In this document: positions 35,201 through 44,234 of the stretch, piece after piece
Numbering within the stretch: position 1 is the stretch's first letter
Layout of the letters: the number at the start of each line of letters is the position of its first letter
Assembly: GCA_946811185.2 (NCBI GenBank)
Contig: OX328105.1
Location: forward strand, 44,950,845 to 45,014,844
DNA: 64,000 bases
Source: Hippopus hippopus
Taxonomy: Eukaryota; Mollusca; Bivalvia; Cardiida; Cardiidae
Direction of reading: 5' to 3'
Position numbers and translations under genes: made by a program
The notes under the pieces: generated by a model
The model's input: the letters and a program-made list of their open reading frames with translations, nothing else
Told to the model about the DNA's origin: nothing
The model's database searches: none

Positions 35201-36698
35201 TGTCTCGTGCGTCTCCGAGACTAACATTCATCCATTCCTCAACATCTCGTTCTTTCTCATCACAATCCCTTTGCAGCAAAACTCCACCCCTATGATCAGT
35301 CGTCGTAATTTTGCAATCGTTGTTAGTGAATAATTGATCATTTCTAAATTCGAATGTAGATGTAGATTTGAGTGTATCACCAAGCTCTATTGTTCCGCTA
35401 GCTGATATTGCCATAAAGTATCCTGTTTGATAATGTTGAAGAACACCGTTAGAGAAAATCCATAACTGTGATGTAATGGATAATTCGTCAAATTTCGTGA
35501 AAAACAGTTTTCCATTTTGAAATGTGAGCAGCTTACAGGCATATTTCCCGTTCTTTATAAAAACTATATTCGAGCTTTCTTCGCCTATAGTCTGTCTTCT
35601 ATTTCTGGAAAAGACCTCTGAGTTTCGACTATCTCGTTTTGTTGGATGATGTTCGGATGAATGTGAACTTGTGCGAAAGGTCAGGTCTCGTAGTTGTTGC
35701 TGTCTGTTCATTGACACCAAGTTTTCATTTTTTGCCCTTTGCTTTGGTTTCACGTTTATTATAGCCTGAGCAAATTCGTTCCGAGCAAGAGGTTTTTTGA
35801 ATTCTTCAATAAATTGTTGAAAAGATCCCATACGGTATTCTTCTTCGTATGTCTGTATGGCTTTTCTTTGTGCTTCTTTCAGATTCAGTTGTCTTCCACG
35901 TGGATCTTCTAGAATGTTTCTTTTACGCCTTGATTTAGTATTGGTCTCAAGCATTGATGACATTACCATAAACTCATTAATGGATCCTTCAATCAAGTCA
36001 TCCATGCCATCAAACGATCTTAATGTTGAGCTATTTAAGGCCAAAAAAATATCTGCAAGTTTTTCGGTAGTGTGAATGTTCTGAGATATAATATAAGAAA
36101 TTTCATTTAGGGTGTTGCTTTCACTACTATCTGGATCAAGCATTGAATCATCGTCATCCAATTCATCTTCGTCATCTTCCTCTGATTCATCTTCACCTTC
36201 CAACAGTTCTATTGTATTTCTTATATACTCCACAGCCTCTTCGGAACCGACGATACGAACGAGCTCTTCTGTCTGACCTCTCATTAAACGATCACAATGT
36301 TTAAGACTGTATGTCACTGCAGATGATGATAGATATAGAGGGAGAACTAATCCTCCATTTTCAGACCATAACTTGCGAGTTTCACGTTCGGCTATAGTAC
36401 TACATTCTAGCTCCTTTGCTTTTTCATGCCAGTGTTTGTCGTGCCGTCGATACAAGTGCGCTGCTTCTTCAATAACTTTCACAACTTCATCAATTTCTCT
36501 GACATGGTTCGACTGCCTCTTTTCTCTGTGATGATCTTCGTTAGGTTCGTCAAGAGGACTTTTCAAATCCACTGACAAGGCCGCTCCGTCTTTTTGCTTC
36601 ATTTCCTGCAGATTCATCATTAGGATTAATTGAAATTGTTGTAACGTCAGTAGCACAATCCATACCACTGTCTCATTCCGCAGTCTTCTGTGGGACAT
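29271..36698 (-). CDS. Giant intronless secreted/membrane multi-beta-trefoil protein with C-terminal deaminase-like domain
   Basis: The frame is open for 2,475 codons from the ATG at 36698, chosen because a splice acceptor (TTATTCCAG) lies eight bases upstream; 33 more codons are open before it. Approximate residues: 12-32, signal or anchor hydrophobic segment; basic cleavage-like sites HREKRQ (58), SRRKR (257) and RNRRQ (366); acidic tract 168-190; about eleven repeat units 375-1820, each starting with a CLFFIRxxxxPCxLLT-like strand and carrying QLWY/QxW motifs of the ricin-B beta-trefoil type. Two hydrophobic helices (about 666-716) sit inside unit 3. Next come a hydrophobic then Lys-rich region (1849-2100) and a domain with HAE (His2152) and SPC-x9-C (Cys2209, Cys2219) followed by a helix and strand. 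That order matches zinc-dependent nucleic-acid deaminase folds; the spacing between the cysteines is unusual (normally two to four). A helical tail ends the protein. I do not recognise a named gene. The layout resembles a lectin-guided effector, which is inference. Confidence 0.85.
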   Translation of the reverse strand: MSHRRLRNETVVWIVLLTLQQFQLILMMNLQEMKQKDGAALSVDLKSPLDEPNEDHHREKRQSNHVREIDEVVKVIEEAAHLYRRHDKHWHEKAKELECSTIAERETRKLWSENGGLVLPLYLSSSAVTYSLKHCDRLMRGQTEELVRIVGSEEAVEYIRNTIELLEGEDESEEDDEDELDDDDSMLDPDSSESNTLNEISYIISQNIHTTEKLADIFLALNSSTLRSFDGMDDLIEGSINEFMVMSSMLETNTKSRRKRNILEDPRGRQLNLKEAQRKAIQTYEEEYRMGSFQQFIEEFKKPLARNEFAQAIINVKPKQRAKNENLVSMNRQQQLRDLTFRTSSHSSEHHPTKRDSRNSEVFSRNRRQTIGEESSNIVFIKNGKYACKLLTFQNGKLFFTKFDELSITSQLWIFSNGVLQHYQTGYFMAISASGTIELGDTLKSTSTFEFRNDQLFTNNDCKITTTDHRGGVLLQRDCDEKERDVEEWMNVSLGDARDNIALITCLFLIQKTESCKVLTYEGISLTLSLLNEHNIGNQLWYWDYSYIRHSQTHKYLTSSWVDSRVWLGKLDEDISQRWQLNDGNLYALDLPEESVLVIKDNDIRVGFKYDYYKQDFIVNLANLEGDDVSTCEYNSEYFAIKHDDFPCSVLCVREDEAKSHFTVKLLVVFLALALGVPSGFLLWICFTAKEAAIAGLFTGVILAAVAGLVVQFSKFFKIQYSSVHFDRFDDEDPSNCLWYQFSSGIKNVKHEKFVSLERVGANDFQTVRLTENLDQGWLLNEKSIKQSGHTCRLSIIQSVDRSKDASEAIHFECTDDTEKTEKWTMVKATESSNFTEQTTCMFFLRQKSTEKDCSVLTVNATSHEIEVQSKMPIPSRLFDQLWFRRGQAYFNLRSGESYNISATEVETSMERIPLIDEQAENGFSSGCARSLYFIKSESSKCDLLTYKNVSGENVLAFEEYDNNNFFRQLWDIRDGVARNFVSNVIFNSNISQSSLVTFSEDFSSYADKVLCPFFLQQDEPPCGVLSVDKNDENIFFGPVTSDLAEDQLWYKSSDFLVHLKSGKSLTLKDDGKFELSRPTDEAFPAGYKYSEMSNDTVFIRANVNFTIQKWRKIYSMDAFHDYSVFQCSTYNRTYFFIKEKNSPCVVLTADEINEKPYFEVFDEKKVQAQLWYLENSRLINLYSGLVLKRHESTNTYIMADHLFYDQSQDIEVLDEDGHFTSLSNKNFDCRVKTVILNGLTNVVCSKAFGESAVWEFVGYSVLEDVSQIKCLFYIRSTEKPCEFLTGYGEGNSLKIRPLTEKLIQSQLFYTKGDLIIHQKTGLMLSYANNSLTLHIESTGIDQTWIYENNHLKVKERNKIALTFDGVDGTAHLGNLEEERFGFSWSKLPLDFDFEKDGSANPGCSENIDLDNVSLFFITSTIEKCVVLTCGRLGEEPIFTAYDKDNLESQLWYFHDNHVVNVGTEMVLMVEFDDLADDHDIVMWDKYTFSSKQKFVTDIYSRFRYWQDDNCHLRSLKTERGVTISLTCGKRKDSDLTTVKFDDNGNFIDEISCLFFIRTTRAPCELLTVVDNSIKMRPLSENFVEGQLWFWKNKQLVNSKSNQILTIANYWGVLALSLQSDTTMNQAFGDEWVFNKGYIKSLKRSNKGLQVVGFETDSNLVKLQSLSYGDQNSQQWVFVDKNEGLNLAAENKFHCEKDQNFALYVVRSEHDECPLLNVVGGDKVGYKEADDSGGQIDDSLWWTRQTDHICNAKHSFCLSLRSLHSHAVQLEPRYAFKRSQKWTIHNEVIKYLYGHEKLTYTGSQIILSSHHYGSEKQIWKWFSSAQIEDDPKYLRCSRCYDKSEEKAAEVISYIPIISLFYNIGRSIAYAVKRCPKVALGALRDSLIDLAMDAIMVLSAGSASAFALGVKTAIKFGLKAGLKAFANGIKSMIKVAIKSLKKGIVNFVKTGFRRTLKQQLTKMKLNIKSIISTFKKIPATLKTFTKTTAGNFKKFVKTSLRSMKTVAVKTKSQWKTQLKGIGLRLKTSVKNMPRQMRTKFSKFGVKLKGQLKTLNDKLAKKAENAVKKADDMKFRGKIRCKRGNGYCGVSIGITPKEKIYKMKNYFLDGERIEDVPTNLQKDMKRVHELVGLEKRQKAAVGLKKNDGFSFTDHAEISDEGLRDSAGNLVAKADARKHTEPFLMDNLEAHVKKCSSKSPCEVFMFSRLSPCHSRKDKIEDCLSVITRKCKEWLSSYSTKCFVSFEKFYDDALPFADWSDTLTKTIKDGKFPIKYGKDSIDEILSDPRSMNTISSIIQNEFDDIILDENLHKRLTEVWSGKVQTSFHNFYSDLSNHVNQNIRKKLDDLRNSPAIQKAISNHDELDKFYKSLVDNFDDDKFLSNALKTFRETSRNELKGKAAGLYTKVTQTVRDQIKRKEEIVQKLAVQVRDRLDSVSKKTEVTDILGKASKESNNAVQFYRFRPDDDIYSPPRGNDAG

Positions 36699-36699
36699 C

Positions 36700-36890
36700 G
36701 TGCTTCTGGAATAATGATGATAAAAATAACATTTTAACAATTCAATACAAGTAATAATAGTAGTCACATTGCACGTAATTGTATTGAACATTAGCAAGCA
36801 GTTTTTCTTCGTGCATAAGCCTTACACATGCACATAGATCTGTGGAAATCGATATGTGACCAATCAGGTCATCGCTTTTATTTGGCCTGA
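36700..36890 (-). promoter_or_regulatory. Likely 5' UTR intron and promoter of the giant gene
   Basis: On the minus strand a GTAAGG donor (36825-36820) and a pyrimidine-rich acceptor ending CCAG (36708) could remove a 118-nt intron from the 5' UTR. An AATAAAAG TATA-like block (near 36875-36882) and a CCAAT box on the plus strand near 36860 lie just upstream. No transcript evidence. Confidence 0.35.
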
Positions 36891-37505
36891 TTGTGCAGTT
36901 TCGCTGTCCGCTATTTCGGCTCCCAACTGAATAACTGTTAACGTTGGAGAGGTGCGATATTATTTACTTTGTGTTTCATTAAGTAAAAGGTGAAAAGATT
37001 TGCTTTGCGAACGTATACCACCGACGCTTAGATACATGCAGATGCTACAAGTTTGCTTTATAACAATGACCGATGATTGGACATATGCCAAAAGTTTTGA
37101 TACAGTTTTCTTTACACGATCGATTAATGCTATTTTTTCTCAGAGAAAGGCATGGAAAATATTTTACGGAAGAAAATAAATGCGAAAAATACATGAAATA
37201 CTTAGAAACAGACAGCATGTCCATTTAAGTATCTAAACTTGTTTAATAAACTCTGCACAGTTTTTAAAAATGGTAATTGTCATCAGTATCAGTTCGGCGT
37301 TAACCTTAACCCTTGGTGCGTAAAGAATATGCTGAATATGTAGATATAGATCAGATTGTAAATAACATGCAGTTTAATCTTTGAATTTAAACAATCTGCT
37401 ACTTACATTCTGACCAATACATTGTTGAATCACTTGGAGTAGCCTATATATTTTCGTATTCGTTATAAAATATAATATCAATTATGAAACAAACAGTTAA
37501 AGTTC
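36890..37505. other. Non-coding stretch upstream of the giant gene
   Basis: I see no gene or repeat-family member. Low-complexity AT-rich sequence. Confidence 0.5.
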
Positions 37506-37509
37506 TGTT

Positions 37510-38610
37510 CTGTACTGGTTAAGAAGTTCATCTCCGAAAACAACCAGTGTTAATTAAATCAAACTTTGACTTAGCCATAATTAACTGGATAACGACTGAA
37601 GTCGTAAATGATTTTAATTACCTCAGAATTGTTTTAAATTTTACTGGTAAATTCTCCCTTTATTTTAAATACGTTAGCGGTAAAGCAAAAAAGGCACTTA
37701 ATTTTTTATTATATAAATGTAAAAAGTTTAACTTAAAGCCGAGTTCTTTAATGCAACTCTTTGATGCATTTGTCGGTTCAGTTCTGTTATACGCCAACGA
37801 AATTTTGGGTTTACCAAAACTAAAGAGCTGGAAGGAATTCATTTAAACTTTTGTGAGAGACTTTTAAATGTAAGAAATTCTACGAGTTCATTGGCAGTTT
37901 ACGGAAAGTTGGGTAGGTATCCCTTATATATGTATTAAGATATATCAGTATCGTCAAATATTGGTATAAAGTGATTAATTCTGAAAATATTAATGCACAA
38001 TATGTATACCGCAGCAGCCGTATTGATGTAGAAAAGTGTTTAATTAATTGGGTGTCAAACATTAAAACGCTTTTATGTGATCACGGTTTTTAACTATGTA
38101 TGGACTGATACAAATTCTATAGATCCAAAATTGTTTCTGACACAGTTCGCACTAACTGTAAAAGATAATTTATGCAGAATTGGTTTAATGGTATCGAGTC
38201 TTCAACACCACCTAAGCTCTATAGTCATGTAAAAACAAGTTTTTGTTGCGAATACTACTTGAATTGCATTCCCAAATCATTGAGATGTCACTTATCACGA
38301 CTTCGGATGTCTGCACATGATTTAAGAATACAATCAGGTCGTTTTTCAAGAAATAGAATAAGACGCAAAGAAAGATATTGTCTTTGCTGCAACTCCTCTG
38401 ATCTTGAGGATGAATATCAATTTATTTTTTCTTTGCTTTAACGAAATTCGAAAGAAATATGTAAGCAACTTTTATACGAAACGTCCAAGCGTCTTTAAAT
38501 TCATAAATTTATTATCTAAAACTGACAAGAGCACAATTTACAAACTTGCCCAGTATATAAAAGAAACATCTGCTCAAAGGACATTGTTACTCAGACGAAG
38601 GTAGTTTCTC
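37510..38610 (+). mobile_element. Decayed 5'-truncated non-LTR retrotransposon (reverse transcriptase tail)
   Basis: The frame 37547-37846 encodes the region just after a reverse-transcriptase core (a FNYLRIVLNFTGKFSLYF-type strand, then LFDAFVGSVLLYANEILG). Frames from 38172 and 38404 continue the same protein with a cysteine motif CLCCNSSDLEDEYQF. Stops and frameshifts separate the parts. The tail is clearly related to the minus-strand copy at 58756-59418 (shared PKSLR, RLRMSAH/RLRLSAH and DIEDEYHF-like motifs). Catalytic motifs are not present. Confidence 0.75.
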
Positions 38611-40047
38611 CCATACTTTTACTTTTTTTCCATGTATTTTTCGTTAATTCAACTTGTGTATTTGGATTGTGTGTGTGTGGGGGGGGGGGTTTCTGGTTAA
38701 GCATTTGAAGTGCTTAATATTTATAAATAGGAGACCATGAAAAGGGTATGTCTACTAGACGATTTGCCAATTACATTTGATATAAGCGATATTTCCTTGT
38801 TATCGTAAGCAGCGCACCGGAAGTATCACGTGACACCGGACAAACAAAGCATTATTTCAGTGACAAATGCCGTATGTCCCATTCGCAAATCCTTTAAATT
38901 TGGACATATTCACAACTGAAAAGAAAATGACATAGCAAGGAATCTAGAGGAAATTAATTCTAACACAATTTAAACATATTTTATGATATTGCTTTTGAAA
39001 CAAAATAATCATGGACAGACAAAATATGCATTTTATTAGATCGTATTGAAATAAGGAGCATGTAGAGACTAAGAATGAACTTACCCTCTGTAACCTGTAT
39101 AAAATTTATAATCCTGTCCACTAATGATCAACAAACGGGATAATTAATATGAAGCAAAAGATAAGAAGAGTCAGTTAATGTGACACGTGTGTGTTAATCT
39201 GTACGAAGCAAGTACATTACAGCTCTTCTAAAGGTCTCCCGCCCTGCAGTGCGATACCGAGATCAAAGGAACACCAAGTTAACCCTTCACCCATTTTTTT
39301 TTTGTAACACTTCATTAGACACATATTTTTAAATACTTAAAAATGAAGCTTGAATAAATGTTTTGTGAAGAAGGTATATAAGGTTTGAAAGTTGATCTGA
39401 AGCCACGTTTTTTTAGTTCATGATCTATAACATGCAGTTATTCGTCAATAGGAACATACCTGAAAGTGCAACAAAGACGGTTTCATAATAGTGCTGTAAT
39501 ATCGGTAAATGGACTGTGCCTGTCTCTTTGAAGACACTGGACAGCTATTTAACCTTTGACCAAAGTTTTTCGATTTTGGGCGACCCGGAAAGGGGGGGGG
39601 GGGGGCGGCAGACGTGCTGATTTGTCCCACTTTCTGTTATTTGTCTCACTTCCTCAACCTTAACACCCCCCCCCCCAAAAAAAAAAGAAAAAAAATCGTT
39701 CCAGTATCTGCAAATAGACAGAGACAGTCCATTTACAAAAAACTGGAACATTATACGGTTTAAATTTACTGCGAAAATGCTAACCTCAGAAAAACATTTA
39801 AAACCTTTATACATGTAATTGCATTTTTGTCATGTTCCTGTTTGAACTACCTTACCAGATGACTATCGTAACAACAAAGTTCAGTTCAAATTTCAAACCT
39901 TTCATTCCTCCTAGAAAAAATGTAGTTCCAGCTTCATTTTCAGTAGGGAAATACGTGCAATTTCTGTTTTCATTGAAAAGCTGGTAAAGGGTTAGCTGGA
40001 AGTTCTTTTCATCTCGGTAATTTACCATAAGACGCAACGACAAACCT
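38611..40047. other. Intergenic, simple repeats only
   Basis: Holds a GT/G tract (38668-38690), a long G-run at 39590-39606, a C/A-rich tract at 39666-39690 and otherwise unremarkable AT-rich DNA. TGCAAATAGACAGAGACAGTCCATTT near 39707 is the inverse of a block near 39503 (AAATGGACTGTGCCTGTCTC). That makes a loose ~250-bp inverted pair. Confidence 0.5.
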
Positions 40048-42716
40048 TAGTATGACTCGGACATAAGACGACTAAGCAGAAAACGTGACAGACAGAAAAA
40101 AACTTTGACAAAACGAGGACTACCTTCCGACTGGGAAAAATACAAAGTACTGAGAAACAGAGTCAACAACCTAATACGTTTTGCTAAACAACGCTACTTT
40201 AGTCACCTTGATGAATGTCTGTCTGATTCTCGTGTTGACAGTCCTCAGAAATATTGGAAATATCTTAGATCACTGGTAAATTCGAACAAAACCTCCGACA
40301 AAATACCAATCCTAAAATCTTTCGAAAACGATCTAAAAGTCTTACATTACACGGACAAAGAAAAAGCAGAATGTTTAAACAAATATTTTTCATCTATCTC
40401 CACCGTCGATGATTCACAAGTATTTTTACCACAATTTGAATCGAAAACTGACAGCAGACTTGACAACATTGAAATTTCTAGTAACGATATTGAAAGCATT
40501 ATTAGCACTTTAAACGTGAACAAAGCAGTAGGTCCTGATCTGATTAGCCATAAGCTACTGATGTATATCAAAAGTAGTGTTGCTAGACCACTTTCTAAAT
40601 TATTTAATAAATCGCTTCAAGAACGGACGTTTCCGCATAAATGGAAAGAATCAATTGTAAACCCTTTATTTAAGAAGGGCGACAAATCTTTAGTTAGTAA
40701 TTATCGACCAATTTCCCTGCTAAGTTGCATCGGTAAGCTAATGGAAAGGTGCGTCTACAAGCATGTTTATAATTACTTGTACTTTAACCGCCTGTTATAT
40801 GATAAACAGTCTGGCTTTCTAAAAGGCCACTCAACTGTCCATCAGTTGCTCGAGATATATCGCCAAGTTGTTTCTTCCCTGGACTCTAGGCAAAACTTAT
40901 GTATGGTGTTTTGTGATATATCAAAAGCATTCGACAGAGTTTGGCACAAAGGTCTGGTTTTTAAATTAAATCAACTAGGAATCAGTGGGCCACTCCTGTC
41001 CTGGTTTAAAGATTACCTATCTTGTCGCAGCCAGTCGGTCATTGTTAATACATCCAGGTCAAGGTCAAGGTCACTAAATGCGGGCGTTCCACAGGGCTCT
41101 GTTCTCGGTCCATTGCTCTTTCTTGTATATGTGAACGATATTTCGGAAAATCTTTTAAGTATATCTCGGCTATTCGCCGATGACACCTCCCTGGCTTGCT
41201 CTGCTTCACTCACAGCCGACATCGAAGGTATTTTGAACCACGATTTGATCATGATTTCACACTGGGCTAAACAATGGCTGGTTACTTTTAATCCATCTAA
41301 AACAGTGGCAATGTTCTTTTCTAGTAATAGGAATGTTCAGCTTCCAAATTTGATTTTTGATGACGTCAGAATCAGCTTCGTTGACAACCATAAGCATTTA
41401 GGACTAACATTAAGCAGCAATGGAAAATGGAAAGCACACATAAATAATCTTTGTCGAACCGCATCCAAACTTCTCGGAATGATGAGAACTCTGAAATTCA
41501 GACTCAAAAGAGATTCCTTAAATCAAATTTACGTCTCATTCCTACGTCCTATCCTCGAATATGCCTCCGTAGTCTGGGACAACTGCACCAAGCGCGAAAA
41601 AGAAAATCTCGAAAAAATCCAAATCGAAGCCGTTAGAATAGTCACAGATATAACGAGATCCACGTCTGTAAATAATATATATAAGGAAATTGGATGGTTA
41701 ACCCTAGAGAACAGGCGAAAATATCAAAAACTCATTCTCATTTACAAAATAATTAATGGTTTAACTACAGACTATCTTCATGAAATTTTCCGACGAAACG
41801 TAAGCACAAGAACAACTTACTCATTACGCAATATTCACCAAATCGACTCGATTGTTTGTCGAACAGAATTATTGGCCATATCATTCATCCCATCTGCAGT
41901 TTCTCTTTGGAACGAACTTTCGGACGATGTGAAATCTTTACAGTCTCTATCATCATTTAAATCCTATATCCTAGAAAGATTAGCAGCACCAGTAGTTCCA
42001 AAGTACTTCTTCGTTGGTCAACGTAAATTATCCGTAATTCACACAAGAATTCGTAACAAATGCAGTGATCTGATATATGACCTCTTTTCCAACCATATTT
42101 GCTCGGATTGCGCCTGTAGGTGCGGATACGCCATTGAAGACGCTGAGCACTACTTCTTCCAGTGCACCCGGTACACAATTCCGAGACGACAACTTTTTCA
42201 TGAACTTCGCTGCTTTCATCCTTTAAATGAAGATTTATTACTTTTTGGATCCGAAAATCTCAGATTAGAAGACAATTCCACAATTTTTCTCGCCGTGCAA
42301 TCCTACATTAAAGCTACAGAGAGATTTGCATAAACGTCTTGTAGCCGATAAGTCATTTTACTACTCCTGTCTCCTATCACTCTCCTCCATTTCACTGACT
42401 TGACAACCAAGTATTCTATACCTCTCCATCCTTAAACATGTAAATTCTCAGTAACCAACACTTGAAATAATTTATTGCATAGCTGGAACATAATTGTCTT
42501 CTTTTTCGCAAGGAAAGATCAGAAATATATATTTGTTATAATTTTAGAATCGTAGAAGACTCTCATAGCTTGTAGATTATTTAAAGGGGATGGCCGAATC
42601 TAAGTTGCGAGAACTTGTGGCCAGACCCATTTGCCTGATTTGTATCTCTTTTCGTGTAATGTACGTATGTTGTATGATTTGTATATAGATGGCAATAAAA
42701 TATGTTTAAACTAACT
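40048..42716 (+). mobile_element. 5'-truncated non-LTR retrotransposon (same family as the 43.8-47.9 kb copy)
   Basis: Homology to the other copy begins abruptly at 40051, right after an in-frame TAG, as expected for incomplete target-primed reverse transcription. The 3' end shares the sequence GGCAATAAAATATGTTTAAA and a 3' UTR block GAACTTGTGGCCAGACCC with the opposite-strand copy. Confidence 0.8.
40051..42333 (+). CDS. Non-LTR retrotransposon reverse transcriptase (ORF2 C-terminal part, endonuclease missing)
   Basis: An uninterrupted 760-codon frame lacks its 5' end. In order it has a linker helix, the NYRPISLLS finger motif, the FCDISKAFDRVWH palm motif, GVPQGSVLGPLLFLVYVND, the catalytic FADD (41173-41184), the HLGLTLSSNGKW thumb motif, and a C-terminal region with CRCGYAIEDAEHYFFQC, a likely zinc knuckle. 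There is no apurinic endonuclease domain because of 5' truncation, and no ATG belongs to the frame start. The open frame over 2.3 kb indicates a fairly young insertion. The family resembles CR1/L2-type elements. The exact clade needs a phylogeny. Confidence 0.9.
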   Translation, partial: YDSDIRRLSRKRDRQKKTLTKRGLPSDWEKYKVLRNRVNNLIRFAKQRYFSHLDECLSDSRVDSPQKYWKYLRSLVNSNKTSDKIPILKSFENDLKVLHYTDKEKAECLNKYFSSISTVDDSQVFLPQFESKTDSRLDNIEISSNDIESIISTLNVNKAVGPDLISHKLLMYIKSSVARPLSKLFNKSLQERTFPHKWKESIVNPLFKKGDKSLVSNYRPISLLSCIGKLMERCVYKHVYNYLYFNRLLYDKQSGFLKGHSTVHQLLEIYRQVVSSLDSRQNLCMVFCDISKAFDRVWHKGLVFKLNQLGISGPLLSWFKDYLSCRSQSVIVNTSRSRSRSLNAGVPQGSVLGPLLFLVYVNDISENLLSISRLFADDTSLACSASLTADIEGILNHDLIMISHWAKQWLVTFNPSKTVAMFFSSNRNVQLPNLIFDDVRISFVDNHKHLGLTLSSNGKWKAHINNLCRTASKLLGMMRTLKFRLKRDSLNQIYVSFLRPILEYASVVWDNCTKREKENLEKIQIEAVRIVTDITRSTSVNNIYKEIGWLTLENRRKYQKLILIYKIINGLTTDYLHEIFRRNVSTRTTYSLRNIHQIDSIVCRTELLAISFIPSAVSLWNELSDDVKSLQSLSSFKSYILERLAAPVVPKYFFVGQRKLSVIHTRIRNKCSDLIYDLFSNHICSDCACRCGYAIEDAEHYFFQCTRYTIPRRQLFHELRCFHPLNEDLLLFGSENLRLEDNSTIFLAVQSYIKATERFA

Positions 42717-43056
42717 AAAAACTAATTTACGGTCAAAGTGGCTGATCGTTATGAAGAGCTGTGATGTACTTCCTAGGCATAGATTACCACACACGTGTCA
42801 CAATAAAGTGTTTATCGTGTCCAGTCTTACATTGATCACTTGTAAAAGATTTTGGATTGATAAAATCTGTTTCAGAGGGTAAGTCTGTTCTAATATTACT
42901 GACCCCAAAAGATGCATTTTTCTGCACGAACATTTTTTGTTTTCAAATGCATTATTATGTAACCCTGGTTTAATTAACCGGTCCCAGTTTAACTGTATAT
43001 TTGAACTAATTTCTTTCGGAATTTGGAGGGGGGGGATTTGTTTTTCAAGTTATTAA
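42717..43056. other. Spacer between convergent retrotransposons
   Basis: AT-rich, with a G-run at 43026-43036. No gene seen. Confidence 0.5.
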
Positions 43057-43262
43057 ACCTTATCCTTCTAAATAAATTAAATGACACTTTTAAAGCCGAT
43101 AGTAAAAACCCAAATGTTATTTCAAAGGAATATCTTGAGGAAAAATATCTCCGTATCGGTCAGAGTTGATATAAGATCAGACTGCACGTTCTTCGTAGTC
43201 TGATCTTGATCTACATTGTCTTCAAAAGATCATTGCGTCGCTCTTGGCAGCCTAAGGGTTAA
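43057..43262. repeat. Family F element, near full-length
   Basis: Runs from ACCTTATCCTTCTAAATAAA to GCAGCCTAAGGGTTAA with the central GATCAGACTGCACGTTCT palindrome. This is the uninterrupted form that reveals the insertion at 53.05 kb. Confidence 0.7.
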
Positions 43263-43774
43263 TGCAGTCTGCATACAAAAAGTTTTATCAACACGCCCGA
43301 AAGGAGACAGCGCTTATGATACCACTTTACTCTCTGAAGGCTACCGAAAGATTGATAAAGCGACAGTTCTTTTTTTGTGTGTCTTCGAAAAAGATAATTG
43401 ATAAAACTACCGGCATGGCCGGTTTTTTTTTTATCGCGTTTAGGGTGAATTCCATTTAAAAAATATGACCCTTTCACTATTCGGGTATATTCAAGATTGG
43501 GAAAGCTTGTCCGGTGGAGAGTATCCGCAAGGGAAGTAACTCGTGGTGACGCGTCAGTAACGGTAATTGGCAAATGATCTATTCTCCTTCATTTTGTAAG
43601 TATGCCGAAATGCTTTCGTGCGTTTTGGACAGTGTTAATCTGGGATCATACTGCTCATTGTATGCGGTCCGATCTTGGTCTTCTTTGCCTGCAAAAACAG
43701 TTTGGTTTTAATTTTTATTGACTGCAGGGACACCGTTTAATAGGTTTGGCGCTTCAAATGCTTAGACTCATGTT
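43263..43774. other. Spacer with a second family F fragment
   Basis: A fragment with GATCATACTGCTCATTGTATG and its partial complement lies at 43638-43680. A small hairpin ACCGGCATGGCCGG precedes a T-run at 43410-43432. No gene seen. Confidence 0.45.
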
Positions 43775-44234
43775 TAGTTTAAACATATTTTATTGCCAAT
43801 TGTATACATAGTTTTCTATATAACAAAGATAGTTATCATTTAAATAAGGCAAAAGGGTCTGGCCACAAGTTCTCACAACTTAGCTTCGGCCATTCCCTTT
43901 TGTTTAACTTACACAGAATAAGGTCTTCAATAATACCAGAAATATTAAAAAGAAAACCATACAATAAATAACTTTCGGGCTAGCATGTAGAGAAGACAGT
44001 GTCTTTCCGGTCATGAACGGAAACAACATGCATACAAATGAAAATTTGTTAAAGAAATAAGTCAATCAAAAGGAAAAAAAAAAAAATAAATTAAAGAAAA
44101 GAAAAAAAAAAAAAAAAAAAACTGATGGAAGATATGTTCTCGGGATAGACCTACCGCTTGTCGAGCAAGTGACGCCAGGTCGTGCATCACACAACTGTTG
44201 TATATGAATCATGAGTTGTTGCAGCTGCACGACG

